Source of the DNA: SZUA-547 sp963669265
GTDB taxonomy: Bacteria > Pseudomonadota > Alphaproteobacteria > Rhodobacterales > Rhodobacteraceae
Length of the DNA: 64,000 bases
Assembly: GCA_963669265.1 (NCBI GenBank)
Contig: OY769916.1
Coordinates: forward strand, 1,488,001-1,552,000
Reading direction: 5' to 3'
Made by a program: the position numbers and the translations under genes. Of this stretch, positions 25,988-35,107 are shown one piece after another. The notes beneath the pieces are model-generated. The model saw only the letters and a list, made by a program, of their open reading frames with translations. It ran no database searches and was not told the origin of the DNA. How positions within the stretch are numbered: the stretch's first letter is position 1; the number at the start of each line of letters is the position of its first letter.

Positions 25988-27804
25988 GCTGCGCACCTCA
26001 CAAAGTGACCATGATTGATTTCCACCATGCCCGGCGCGTCGCCCGCGGCGTAGCCGAACGGCTCCGGCCAGCTGTCCGGCTCACCAGCGCCCTGCGCGAC
26101 TGCCGTCAGGTCGAGCGGACGGGACATGTCGGGTTCGGGCGAGGCGGCGATCAGGGCTTTGGTGTAAGGGTGAAGCGGGTTGGAGAACAGGTCCTCGACA
26201 GGACCTTCCTCGATGATGCGGCCACGGCGCATCACGGCGACCCGGTCGGAGAGTTCGGCGACGACGGCGAGGTCGTGGCTGATGAAGAGATAACTCAGGC
26301 CGTAATCCTCTTTGACCTCTCGCAGAAGATCCAGAACCTGCGCCTGAACCGAGACGTCGAGCGCCGATGTCGGCTCATCACAGAGGATCAGCTCCGGCTT
26401 CAGCGCCAGCGCGCGGGCGATGCAGATGCGTTGCCGCTGCCCGCCGGAAAACGCATGCGGATACCGGCGTAAATGATCGGGCGACAAGCCGACGCGGCCC
26501 ATCAGCTCCACCGAACGTTCCTTCTGCTCCGCCGCGTTGCCGACGCCGTGAATCCGCAACGGTTCAGTCAGGATGTCCTGCACCGGCATGCGCGGGCTGA
26601 GCGAGGCGAACGGGTCCTGGAACACCACCTGCACCCGGCGGCGGAACGCCTTCAAAGCCTCGCCTTCGAGGGTGGAGATATCCTGCCTCACGCCGTCCCG
26701 GCCGCAAAACTCGATATCCGCGCCGTCATCGGGGCGCTCGGCGCGCAACAGCAGATTGGCGACGGTGGACTTGCCAGAGCCGGATTCGCCGACCAGCGCA
26801 ACCGTCTCTCCGCGCCCGATGGTGACGTCCAGATCCGAAAGCGCCTTGATCGTCATTGGTTTTTTCGCGAGCCCGGCGCTGCGCGTGACGTAGGTTTTAG
26901 AGAGGGAGGTCGCGCGCATGATCGGCGTGGTCTCCACATCCACCACGTCCCGCACCGGAACAATCTCCGGGATGATCGGCGCCGCGCTGACCAACGCGCG
27001 CGTATAGCCGTGGCCGGGCGCGCCGATCACCGCGCTCGTTGGTCCGGCCTCGACGATCTTTCCCTTGCGCATGACGACGACGGATTTCGCCATATTCGCG
27101 ACCACGCCCAGATCATGGGTGATCATCAGTACCGCCATGCCCGTCTCGTCCTGAAGGCGGCGAATCAAGTCCAGCACCATCGCTTGCGTGGTCACGTCCA
27201 GCGCCGTCGTCGGCTCATCCGCGATCATGACCTGCGGGCGGCACACCATCGCCATCGCGATCATGCCGCGCTGACGCAGACCACCTGATAATTCAAACGG
27301 ATACGCCCCAAAGGCGCGGGCCGGATCGGGAAATCCGACCTCCTCGAAGATCTTCATGCAGCGCGCCTTCGCAGCGGTCCCGCGATCGGAGGTGTGCAGC
27401 TTGACCGCCTCCATCACCTGCGCGCCGACGGTGTGAAGCGGGGAAAGCGAACTCATCGGCTCCTGAAAGATCATGGAGACCCGGCTGCCGCGCACCGCGC
27501 GCATCTCGCGCCGGCTCAGATGCAAAAGATCGCATTCAGGGCCCAGCGCCTTAGCGCCGCCGTCGCCATTGGCCTGCTCCGCCATCAGATGCGCCAGACC
27601 GATCGTCACCCTCGCGCCCTTTGGCAGGATCCCCAGCAGAGCCTTGCCGCTGATGGTCTTGCCGGAGCCGGACTCGCCCACAAGCGCGAGGGTCTCGCCC
27701 TGCCGCAAAGTGAAGGACACATCGTGCACGACCCGAACCTCGGATCGCCCAACGCCAAATGAGACGCTGAGATCCTTGACGCTCAGAACCGCTGGAGCCG
27801 ACAT
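25984..27804 (-). CDS. Double ABC ATPase of the peptide importer (OppD-OppF fusion type)
   Basis: 606 residues containing two complete nucleotide-binding domains. First domain: Walker A ALVGESGSGKTISGKALLG, signature LSGGLRQRGMIAMAM, Walker B VMIADEPTTALDVTTQ. Second: Walker A ALVGESGSGKSTVANLLLR, signature FSGGQRQRICIARAL, Walker B LILCDEPTSALDVSVQ. The C-terminal NPLHPYTKALIAASPEPD is the usual oligopeptide extension. It powers transport through the two permeases. First gene of the operon, ATG preceded by GGGAG. The much longer open frame upstream is non-coding. Confidence 0.94.
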   Translation of the reverse strand: MSAPAVLSVKDLSVSFGVGRSEVRVVHDVSFTLRQGETLALVGESGSGKTISGKALLGILPKGARVTIGLAHLMAEQANGDGGAKALGPECDLLHLSRREMRAVRGSRVSMIFQEPMSSLSPLHTVGAQVMEAVKLHTSDRGTAAKARCMKIFEEVGFPDPARAFGAYPFELSGGLRQRGMIAMAMVCRPQVMIADEPTTALDVTTQAMVLDLIRRLQDETGMAVLMITHDLGVVANMAKSVVVMRKGKIVEAGPTSAVIGAPGHGYTRALVSAAPIIPEIVPVRDVVDVETTPIMRATSLSKTYVTRSAGLAKKPMTIKALSDLDVTIGRGETVALVGESGSGKSTVANLLLRAERPDDGADIEFCGRDGVRQDISTLEGEALKAFRRRVQVVFQDPFASLSPRMPVQDILTEPLRIHGVGNAAEQKERSVELMGRVGLSPDHLRRYPHAFSGGQRQRICIARALALKPELILCDEPTSALDVSVQAQVLDLLREVKEDYGLSYLFISHDLAVVAELSDRVAVMRRGRIIEEGPVEDLFSNPLHPYTKALIAASPEPDMSRPLDLTAVAQGAGEPDSWPEPFGYAAGDAPGMVEINHGHFVRCAA

Positions 27805-28193
27805 AAGGCGGATTTTCTCCCTGATTGTTTTTATTGCACAATGGCAAGCCGGATGGCCGCGCGGCAACCGTTTTCGTCCAATTATTCCGAGGCTGGGCGG
27901 ATTAGCCTCGCAGCTTGGCATCACATATCCGGGAACTCGGCGTGACGTCGGCATCTCGCGACCGCGCGCGGCGGCCTTGTTTCAGGGGGATTCGGCTCCT
28001 CCCACAGCCCGGCACGACAGAGTCGTTTCTAACATGAACCGAACATTAATGATCAGCGGCGACCGCCGGATTGTGTTCTATATGATACAATAATCCCGAT
28101 TGCGTCTAAATTTAGCCTTATTGCTTTTCCCACTTCCTGAGAGATCGGGTATAAGCTTCTCGTAGTTAAGAGTAAAAGTGAGGCGCGAGTATA
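27805..28193. other. 389-base divergent promoter region, no gene recognised
   Basis: Separates the ABC importer operon (minus) from a small membrane protein (plus). The last 130 bases are AT-rich relative to the rest of the window, in keeping with promoters. A 19-codon open frame starting MNRTLMISG is present but has no ribosome binding site. No riboswitch or repeat stands out. Confidence 0.6.
28127..28155 (+). promoter_or_regulatory. Candidate sigma-70-type promoter for the small membrane protein
   Basis: TTCCCA and TATAAG are separated by 17 bases, with the -10 matching the consensus at five of six positions and the -35 at four. The predicted start would be about 30 bases before the ATG. 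Prediction by eye only. Confidence 0.4.
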
Positions 28194-28724
28194 ATGCCAG
28201 ACCACATCCACAGCGCGCTATGCGTTCTAGCATGCCGCATTTCCGGTATCATGACAGTTCTCTTTGGCGGCATGTTCGTGGGGTACGCGATCAGCCGGGC
28301 GACCGCCTCTGGTCTTGAGACCCTGTCGGTTTCCGGTTTCCTCTTCAGCCTTGTGATCGGCGGCGTGATGGGGATCGCGGGCGCGACGCTCATTTCCCCG
28401 TCCGGCACGCGCCGCGTGGCGCAGCTCGTCCGGGACGGCAATATCTGGTCGCAACTGGCGCATCTGCCGCTGGCGATCGGCGCGATCTCGGCGGTGCTGG
28501 CGGCCAGCGTGGTCTACTATCAGAGCCGCGGCGAATTGCTGGGCGTCGATGGCCTGCTGTTCTTTGCGCTCATCGTGATCGGCGGATTCTTCACCTATTG
28601 CTTCTTCTCGCTGCCGCGGTTTTTGAACGCCCTGCGGATCGATCCCAGCTTCGACGACAATTTCGAAACGGGATCTGAGAGCGTCGGCAAATCAGAGAAG
28701 CTGAAATTCAGCCGCAGCGCCTGA
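28194..28724 (+). CDS. Four-helix membrane protein of unknown function
   Basis: 176 residues. Hydrophobic stretches at roughly 10-32 (ACRISGIMTVLFGGMFVGYA), 46-68 (VSGFLFSLVIGGVMGIAGAT), 90-108 (LPLAIGAISAVLAASVVYYQ) and 120-140 (LLFFALIVIGGFFTYCFFSL), followed by a charged soluble tail ending KSEKLKFSRSA. I recognise no family. It is alone in its transcription unit: a candidate promoter lies in front and a clear terminator behind. Confidence 0.72.
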   Translation: MPDHIHSALCVLACRISGIMTVLFGGMFVGYAISRATASGLETLSVSGFLFSLVIGGVMGIAGATLISPSGTRRVAQLVRDGNIWSQLAHLPLAIGAISAVLAASVVYYQSRGELLGVDGLLFFALIVIGGFFTYCFFSLPRFLNALRIDPSFDDNFETGSESVGKSEKLKFSRSA

Positions 28725-28793
28725 GCAGCGTCCGATATGACCGATTAGGGATGAACCTTTCGGGACGCTGGGGGATGCCGAAGTTCGTCTGAC

Positions 28794-28829
28794 AAGGGGG
28801 TGCGCTTTTCGCGCGCCCCTTTATTCTTT
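28794..28829 (+). terminator. Rho-independent terminator after the small membrane protein gene
   Basis: AAGGGG pairs with CCCCTT, followed by a small bulge and an inner GCGC/GCGC stem, then TTATTCTTT. It lies about 70 bases after the upstream stop and almost abuts the helicase ATG, so the helicase must be transcribed from within or past this element, or be nearly leaderless. Confidence 0.75.
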
Positions 28830-28834
28830 GCGCG

Positions 28835-31285
28835 ATGTCGATCGCCAGAGAAACGCCGCCCGCCCTGCCAGCGCTCTTCGCCGATTGGTTCCGCGCGCGC
28901 GGCTGGGCGCCCCACCCGCATCAGATCGCCCTGATTGAGACTGCGCGTCCGGGCGGCGCGGACCTGCTGGTCGCCCCGACGGGAGGCGGCAAAACGCTGG
29001 CCGGGTTCCTGCCCTCGCTGATTGATCTCTCCGAAAATCCCCGCGACGGCCTGCACACGCTCTACGTCTCGCCACTAAAAGCGCTGGCGGCGGATATCCG
29101 CCGCAACCTCTCGGTCCCGGTGGAAGAGATGGGGCTTCAGATCCGTATCGAAGATCGCACGGGCGACACCTCCGCCGCGGTCAAGCGCCGCCAGCGCGCG
29201 GACCCGCCGCAGATCCTGCTGACGACGCCGGAAAGCCTCGCCATCCTGTTGAGCCAGCCGGAGGCGCCGAAGCTCTTCTCCACCCTCCGCCGCGTAGTCG
29301 TGGACGAAGCGCACGCGCTGGCGGAGAACAAGCGCGGCGACCAGCTTTCGCTCTGCCTCGCCCGTCTGACCACGTTGGCGCCAGCGGCGACGCGCGTCGG
29401 CCTCTCCGCTACGGTAGAAAACATCCCTGCGCTGTCGCGATGGCTGGCGCCGATCGGCGCCGATTGCCGGATCACCGAAGCCGACCCCGGCCCGGATCCA
29501 GATATCCGGATCATGGAGGAAGCCGGTGATCCGCCCTGGTCCGGGTCCGGCGGGCGCTACGCAGCGAGGGCGATCTACGAGGAAATCAAACGCGCCAAGA
29601 CCGCGCTCGTCTTCATCAACACCCGCGCGCTGGCGGAGCTGTTCTTTCAGGCGCTCTGGGCGGTCAACGTGGACGAACTGCCGATCGCCCTGCACCACGG
29701 ATCGCTGGCCCGCGACGCGCGGCTGAAAGTCGAGGCCGCGATGGCGGCGGGGGATCTCAAGGCGGTGGTCTGCACCTCATCGCTCGATCTCGGCATCGAC
29801 TGGGGCGACGTGGACCTGGTGATCCAGGTCGGCGCCCCCAAGGCGGTAAAACGGCTGGTGCAGCGGATCGGCCGCTCCAATCATCGCTATGATGCGCCGT
29901 CGCGCGCCTTGCTGGTCCCCGCCAACCGTTTCGAGTTGCTGGAATGCCGCGCGGCGCTGGAGGCTGTGCGCGCACATCGGCTGGATGGGGAGAAGCGAAC
30001 GGACGGCCCGCTCGACGTCCTTTGCCAACATATTCTACTGACCGCCTGTTCAGCCCCGTTCGACGCTGACGCGCTCTATCGCGAGGCGCGCCGTGCGACG
30101 CCCTACGCTTTGTTGCCCCGCGAGGATTTCGATCGTTGCATGGAGTTCTGCGCCACCGGTGGCTATGCGCTGCGCGCTTACGACAAGTGGCGCCGGTTGA
30201 TGCAGGACCAGGACGGGCTCTGGCGACTGCGCGATCCACGAACCGCGAGCGCGCTCCGCATGAACGCGGGCACCATCGTCGGGGAGGAGACGCTGGGCGT
30301 GCGGCTGGCGGGAAAGCGCGGCGGCGGGCCGAAACTAGGCGAGGTGGAGGAAGCCTTCGCCTCTCATCTTTCGCCCGGCGACACGTTCCTGATCGGCGGT
30401 CAGACGGTGCGGTTCGAATCCATGCGGGAGATGACCGTGGAGGTCACCCGAGAGCCCGCCCGGAAACCCAAGATCGCGGTGTTTTCCGGCGTCAAACTCG
30501 CGGTCTCCACCTTTCTGGCCGACGAGGTGGCGGCGATCCTGAACGCGCCGGAACGCTGGGCCGACCTGCCCGCGCCAGTCGCGGACTGGCTGCGCCTGCA
30601 GGCGGCCCATTCGGAGATGCCGGATGTCGGCTCGCTGCTGGTGGAGACGTTCCCCCGCGCCGAGCAATGGCATATGGCGGCCTATTCCTTCGCCGGACGC
30701 AACGCCAACCAGACGCTGGGGTTGCTGGTGACGAAACGGATGGAGGAGGCCGGGCTGGACCCGCTCGGGTTTCTGGCCACCGATTACGCCCTGCTGGTCT
30801 GGGGGCTGACCGAGGTCGCGGATCCCGCGCCGCTCTTTGACGCCGCCGGGTTGCGCGAAGGGCTGGAGCAATGGCTCGCCTCGAACGCGGTGATGAAGCG
30901 CACCTTCCGCTCCGCCGCGATCGTCGCCGGGCTGATCGAGCGCAACTTGCCCGGACGGCGTAAGACCGGGCGGCAGACAACGTTCAGCTCGGATATTCTC
31001 TATGACACGCTGCGCAAATACGATCCCGACCATCTGATGCTGGAGATCACGCGACGCGAGGCCCAGCGAGGTCTGGTGGATTTCGACCGGATCGAGACGA
31101 TGCTGACGAAAGCGTCGGGACGCCTGCGCCATGTTCGCGCCGACCGCGTCACCCCCATGGCCGCCCCGCTGCTGCTGGAGCTTGGCAAGGTGCCGATCAA
31201 AGGCGCGGCGGAGGAGCGGCTTCTGGCTGAGGCCGACAGCGTGATCGCCGAAGCGATGGCCGCGACATCAAGGGACGCGCGATAG
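28835..31285 (+). CDS. Ligase-associated DNA damage response DEXH-box helicase (Lhr-like)
   Basis: 816 residues. Superfamily 2 helicase with Walker A APTGGGKT (48-54), motif II DEAH (157-160), motif III SAT (191-193), and motif VI QRIGRSNHR, followed by the winged-helix and DUF1998-like C-terminal region of the Lhr-core family. The length and overall pattern match the bacterial subfamily (TIGR04121) that travels with PdeM, an ATP-dependent DNA ligase and an exonuclease. It is expected to unwind DNA/RNA hybrids or duplexes in repair. PdeM is two genes downstream; the ligase and exonuclease are not in this window. No clear Shine-Dalgarno before the ATG. Confidence 0.93.
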   Translation: MSIARETPPALPALFADWFRARGWAPHPHQIALIETARPGGADLLVAPTGGGKTLAGFLPSLIDLSENPRDGLHTLYVSPLKALAADIRRNLSVPVEEMGLQIRIEDRTGDTSAAVKRRQRADPPQILLTTPESLAILLSQPEAPKLFSTLRRVVVDEAHALAENKRGDQLSLCLARLTTLAPAATRVGLSATVENIPALSRWLAPIGADCRITEADPGPDPDIRIMEEAGDPPWSGSGGRYAARAIYEEIKRAKTALVFINTRALAELFFQALWAVNVDELPIALHHGSLARDARLKVEAAMAAGDLKAVVCTSSLDLGIDWGDVDLVIQVGAPKAVKRLVQRIGRSNHRYDAPSRALLVPANRFELLECRAALEAVRAHRLDGEKRTDGPLDVLCQHILLTACSAPFDADALYREARRATPYALLPREDFDRCMEFCATGGYALRAYDKWRRLMQDQDGLWRLRDPRTASALRMNAGTIVGEETLGVRLAGKRGGGPKLGEVEEAFASHLSPGDTFLIGGQTVRFESMREMTVEVTREPARKPKIAVFSGVKLAVSTFLADEVAAILNAPERWADLPAPVADWLRLQAAHSEMPDVGSLLVETFPRAEQWHMAAYSFAGRNANQTLGLLVTKRMEEAGLDPLGFLATDYALLVWGLTEVADPAPLFDAAGLREGLEQWLASNAVMKRTFRSAAIVAGLIERNLPGRRKTGRQTTFSSDILYDTLRKYDPDHLMLEITRREAQRGLVDFDRIETMLTKASGRLRHVRADRVTPMAAPLLLELGKVPIKGAAEERLLAEADSVIAEAMAATSRDAR

Positions 31286-31351
31286 GGCTTGCGCGGCCAG
31301 CACAAATCAGGAACATTCACGGTCGCCCCAACCTTGTCCGGCACGCCTGAT

Positions 31352-31897
31352 ATGAGCCTGTTTCACGTCTACATCGCCACGTCCCTGGATGGATTTGTCG
31401 CCGACCGGGAAGGTGGCGTCGGCTGGCTCGACGCGTTTCAGCCTGAGAAATTCGACTTCACCGATTTTCTGGCTTCGGTCGACGCCTTGCTGATGGGGCG
31501 AAAGTCCTATGACGCGGTGAGAAGCTTTGGCGACTGGCCCTATGGCGACAGGCCGACAATGGTGATGACGACCCGGCCGATTTCGGATGCTCCGAGCTGC
31601 GTCACCGCACGATCCGGCGATATCGCCCGTGTCATTGGTGAGTTGGAGGCGGCGGGCCATGCGCGGGTCTGGGTTCTGGGCGGCGGCCGCGTCATCCGCG
31701 ACCTGTTGGATATCGGCCGCATCGACCGGCTGGAGCTGGCGGTGATCCCGGTGGTTCTCGGCGGCGGCGCACCGCTCTTCGCCCCGAGCGCCGGCGCGGG
31801 CGACGGTGCGCCCTCGACGCCGATTGCTGGCTTCAAGCTGACCGCTTGTGAAAACGCCGGGGCCGATGTCGCGAGGCTTGTCTATGACCGAGCTTGA
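31352..31897 (+). CDS. Dihydrofolate reductase-like (RibD C-terminal domain) protein
   Basis: 181 residues from MSLFHVYIATSLDGFVADRE; an upstream extension was rejected because it has no family features. The fold is that of RibD_C/DHFR-like NADPH reductases: a first-strand IATSLDGFVA, LLMGRKSYDAVRSFG, MVMTTRPI and the dinucleotide-binding VWVLGGGRVIRDLLD. True DHFR lacks this exact pattern, so substrate is uncertain (deaminated riboflavin intermediates, folate or another pterin). It lies between two ligase-associated repair genes and overlaps pdeM by 14 bases. Confidence 0.88.
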   Translation: MSLFHVYIATSLDGFVADREGGVGWLDAFQPEKFDFTDFLASVDALLMGRKSYDAVRSFGDWPYGDRPTMVMTTRPISDAPSCVTARSGDIARVIGELEAAGHARVWVLGGGRVIRDLLDIGRIDRLELAVIPVVLGGGAPLFAPSAGAGDGAPSTPIAGFKLTACENAGADVARLVYDRA

Positions 31898-32579
31898 CCG
31901 CACGCATGACTTCGATCTCGCCGGGGCGCGCCTCACCGCGACGCCCGAGGGCGCGCTCTGGTGGGCGGATGCGCGCATTCTGGTCGTCTCCGACCTGCAT
32001 CTCGGCAAGTCCGAGCGAGTGGCAAGGCGCGGCGGCGCGCTGCTGCCCCCCTATGAGACGAGAGAGACCTTGCAGCGCCTTTCGGATGAGGTCACGCGCC
32101 GCCGACCGGAGGAGGTGATCTGCCTCGGCGACAGTTTTGACGATGACGCCGCAGCGCAGGGTCTGGAGCTGGCGGAGCGGGAGACGTTGTCGACGATGAT
32201 GGCCGGGCGGCGCTGGACCTGGATTACCGGCAATCATGATCCCGCCCCGATCGAGATCGGCGGCGCGACCGTCGCCGAGGCCCGCCGGGACGGGCTGGTG
32301 TTCCGCCATATCGCGGCGGTGCGCGGCGAACCCCATGGCACGGGCGAGGTTTCGGGCCATTTTCATCCAAAGGCCCGGCTGACGCTAAAGGGGCGGCGCA
32401 TATCCCGGCGCTGCTTCGTCTGCGGCGCCGGGCGGCTGATCCTGCCCGCCTTCGGCGCCTATACCGGCGGCCTCTCCGTCCGCGACCCGGCCATCGCCGG
32501 TCTGGTTGGGCCCAAGGCGACCGCCTTGCTGCTGGGCGGCGGCGTCTCGGCGATCCCGGTCGCCGCCCTGACGAAGTAG
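31884..32579 (+). CDS. pdeM: Ligase-associated DNA damage response endonuclease PdeM
   Basis: 231 residues. A calcineurin-like metallophosphoesterase with all metal-binding motifs: VVSDLHLGKS (Asp37, His39), LGDSFDD (Asp83), TGNHD (Asn117-His118-Asp119) and GHFHP (His159, His161). This subfamily (TIGR04123) is found next to the Lhr-like helicase and ATP-dependent ligase in a DNA-damage operon. The ATG at MTELDRTHDF was preferred over an in-frame start 12 codons upstream. Coupled to the preceding reductase gene by overlap. Confidence 0.92.
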   Translation: MTELDRTHDFDLAGARLTATPEGALWWADARILVVSDLHLGKSERVARRGGALLPPYETRETLQRLSDEVTRRRPEEVICLGDSFDDDAAAQGLELAERETLSTMMAGRRWTWITGNHDPAPIEIGGATVAEARRDGLVFRHIAAVRGEPHGTGEVSGHFHPKARLTLKGRRISRRCFVCGAGRLILPAFGAYTGGLSVRDPAIAGLVGPKATALLLGGGVSAIPVAALTK

Positions 32580-32692
32580 CCCAGCGCGATCCGCTTCGGC
32601 GCCGGCGAGCGCGGCGACCTGCGATTGTGCGACGCCCCGCCGCGCTCACCTCTGGCCTGACAAGTTCGCCCGCCTGTGTCAGCATCCCGACT

Positions 32693-33757
32693 ATGGAATC
32701 GCGTCCTGCACCGACCGAGATCGAGCCTTTGAGCACGCCGTCTGACGCGCCGCCGGGCGAACCGTCGCCGCTGCGCTTCGTGTTTCCCGCGCTCGCGATC
32801 GCCCTGCCGATCCTCGCGGCCGTGGCGATCGACGAGTACGCGCGGCTGTTTTTGCCCTCGCACGCCGAGATCGAGGCGCTCGGGATCACAGAGACCATTC
32901 AGTTGAAGGAGGCGCGCCTGCTGGCCGAAACCCCGGCGCAGATGCAATACGTGTTTTCCTCGCTGCTGGTGATGATGGCCGCGATTTGCGGTTTTCTTTA
33001 CACCATGGCGCAGATCGATCGGCGGTTCCGGCCTTGGATCGTGACGCTGGCGATCCTGGTCAGCTCAGCGGTATTCATCTCGGACGAAACCGCCAACGCC
33101 TGGCTGAAATCGCTGGATATCGGCCCGTTGACCTGGCTGGTCGGTCGGCTGACCTCCGAATCCTTCAGCACTGGCGAGTTGATGCGCCTGATCGCCGTCG
33201 ATCACGTGCTGGAGGTCCTCGGGGCCGCGGACGGGACGCAGAAATTCGCTTGGCTCGCCGCGGTGGCGGCGACCATCGGCGTGTTCGGCGTCTCGGCGCT
33301 GGCGGGCCTGTTGGCGGTCCTCGCCTGGCCGGTCACCAAAAGCCCCGGGGCCCTGCGCCGCCGGAAACGCGCCTTGCAAATGACGCTGGCCGTCAGCGCG
33401 GTTGTGCTGACGCTCTCGGTCGCGTCGAACCGCGCCTTCTATCACTGGCCGGCGGCGATGTTGGATGAGCCTGCGGCCAAGGCCTATGGCGACATGGTGT
33501 CGATGGCGTCGGGCTATTGGGGGCTGCTCTATACTCTGGTGCTGATCGCCGCGGTCACGCCCGCCGTCATGTCGCATCGGCGCGATGTCGACGCCATGGC
33601 CCGGCGCAAGGCGGCCTCGCCGGACAAGATCGGCCGCTGGATCGATGATGAGGACCTGCGTTTCGCCCCGCGTGACGGGTTCGGCGCAGCGATCGCTGCA
33701 GCGGCGCCGGTTCTGACCTCCCCCACGCTGGACCTGCTGACCGCCGGCGCCGCGTAA
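32693..33757 (+). CDS. Polytopic membrane protein of unknown function
   Basis: 354 residues from MESRPAPTEIEPL. A proline-rich cytoplasmic N-terminus is followed by about six membrane helices (for example LRFVFPALAIALPILAAVAI, VIVTLAILVSSAVF-like, WLAAVAATIGVFGVSALAGL, LQMTLAVSAVVLTLSVASNR and YWGLLYTLVLIAAVTPAVMS), and a soluble tail with DDEDLRFAPRDGFGAAIAAA. An extracellular or periplasmic stretch between helices one and two contains TETIQLKEARLLAETPAQMQ. No family recognised. It may be read with pdeM, 113 bases upstream, but no link is evident. Confidence 0.72.
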   Translation: MESRPAPTEIEPLSTPSDAPPGEPSPLRFVFPALAIALPILAAVAIDEYARLFLPSHAEIEALGITETIQLKEARLLAETPAQMQYVFSSLLVMMAAICGFLYTMAQIDRRFRPWIVTLAILVSSAVFISDETANAWLKSLDIGPLTWLVGRLTSESFSTGELMRLIAVDHVLEVLGAADGTQKFAWLAAVAATIGVFGVSALAGLLAVLAWPVTKSPGALRRRKRALQMTLAVSAVVLTLSVASNRAFYHWPAAMLDEPAAKAYGDMVSMASGYWGLLYTLVLIAAVTPAVMSHRRDVDAMARRKAASPDKIGRWIDDEDLRFAPRDGFGAAIAAAAPVLTSPTLDLLTAGAA

Positions 33758-33801
33758 CGACGATCGCGGCCGCCCCCTTCCCATAAGGGACGACCGCATT
33801 T

Positions 33802-34206
33802 TCAATGGAACGCGCGCGGCGTCTCCGGCCCCGCCTGCGCCACGATCTGGTGCGCGTCGCGCCAGAATACGGGCGAGGGCCGCCGCGACCGGATCATGCG
33901 CACGGGCAGACCCGCCTCCTCGATCTGCCACGCGGTATAGCGCGCCCGCTCGATATGCGTGTGGGCGTCGTCCCGGAACCAGCAGACGCCGACAGCGTCA
34001 TTGCCCCGCCGGAAGGTCAGGCGCACCCGACCCGGGATCGACAGCGCCGCATTGAACCAGTCGAACTGAGCGTCCAGTTCCCGCAACAGCCAATCGGGCT
34101 GGCGTCGCTGATGGATCGCCCATACAGATCGGAAGAATCCCGCCTCGACCCGGCTCAATGGGTCGATGATCGGAGAGACAAACCGCACATACATCATTCG
34201 CCGCAC
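33802..34206 (-). CDS. Conserved hypothetical protein (about 134 residues)
   Basis: A cytoplasmic protein with MYVRFVSPIIDPLSRVEAGF near the start, which recalls unnamed proteins in rhizobia and other bacteria, a WLLRELDAQFDWFNAALS helix and VCWFRDDAHTHIERARYTAW, where His and Asp residues cluster. Starts one to five codons in are alternatives (MRRMMYVRF). Function unknown. Convergent with the membrane protein gene. Confidence 0.75.
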   Translation of the reverse strand: MRRMMYVRFVSPIIDPLSRVEAGFFRSVWAIHQRRQPDWLLRELDAQFDWFNAALSIPGRVRLTFRRGNDAVGVCWFRDDAHTHIERARYTAWQIEEAGLPVRMIRSRRPSPVFWRDAHQIVAQAGPETPRAFH

Positions 34207-34471
34207 GGGGATGTCCCGCGCGCCTCTGTCAGTTCAATTTCAGGTGGTGATTGATCGCGCGACGGCGATCAGGACCGGGCCGTCAGGCCCGCGTCTTCGC
34301 CCCTGGCGGGCGCGGCTTCAGCCAGCGTATCGCGAAACGAAACATATGCGCCCTCCCTGAGTCTGGCGTTGGATGCTGAGTGGAGGGCGTCTGTACTTGA
34401 AGCCGCGCGTTTCGTTCAAGTCGCCTGCGCGCCGCCCGCGCGGATCGCCCCCGCAGCGTGGCCTTCGCGCC

Positions 34472-35107
34472 TCAATCCCCGGCGACGAAGGCGGTCAGGC
34501 GCCAGCGCCCGTCTTCGAACAGGAACACGCCGCGCCAGTCGAGCGGGCTTATGATCGCGTCCGCCTCGATATAGCCGCAGATCTCCGCGTCAATGCACAG
34601 CCGCTGCCAGCCATGCGTTTCAGCGTCCCCCTCATCGCGCGCCTGAAGCACGGCGAAACCGACCTCGGCCAGAACCGGCGCGCTGGCGTCAGCGCGCGCC
34701 TTCAGCGTCGCGCCCTCGCCCGCAAGCACATGCCCGATCGGATCGAGCGGGTGCGGCCAGTCGACGAAGATCCATGGGTAAGCCAAATAGGCGCCTTCCC
34801 CGGCCCCGTGCAGCGAGGGCGGATAGGCGGTGATGCGCCGCCACTCCGGCCAGAACCAGTCTTCCTTCGCCCAGTCCAGCAGCGCATCGCGCCCGTAGTC
34901 ACCGCCGAAGGAGAGCTTGACGTCTTCATCAGAGAGCGCGGCCAACGCCTCCGCATCCTCCTCAGCGATGATGCGTAAGAGCGCGGCGTGCAAATCAGCG
35001 GCGGAAGGATCAACCTCGCTCGACGGTGGCGCCCGCAACAGATCCGCGGCCGACGCGTCGCCCAGAACGGCGAGCGCGACCAGCGCGGAGAGCGCCCAGC
35101 GCCTCAA
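34472..35107 (-). CDS. Secreted SH3-like domain protein coupled to folD
   Basis: 211 residues from a TTG that overlaps the folD stop as TTGA, with a strong GGAGGGG eight bases upstream. Signal peptide RRWALSALVALAVLGDASA, then an alpha/beta segment (LLRIIAEEDAEALAALSDED) and a C-terminal bacterial SH3-like domain: LKARADASAPVLAEVGFAVL, WQRLCIDAEICGYIEADAII, LFEDGRWRLTAFVAGD. Likely periplasmic. Role in one-carbon metabolism is not evident; coupling suggests coregulation only. Confidence 0.75.
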   Translation of the reverse strand: MRRWALSALVALAVLGDASAADLLRAPPSSEVDPSAADLHAALLRIIAEEDAEALAALSDEDVKLSFGGDYGRDALLDWAKEDWFWPEWRRITAYPPSLHGAGEGAYLAYPWIFVDWPHPLDPIGHVLAGEGATLKARADASAPVLAEVGFAVLQARDEGDAETHGWQRLCIDAEICGYIEADAIISPLDWRGVFLFEDGRWRLTAFVAGD

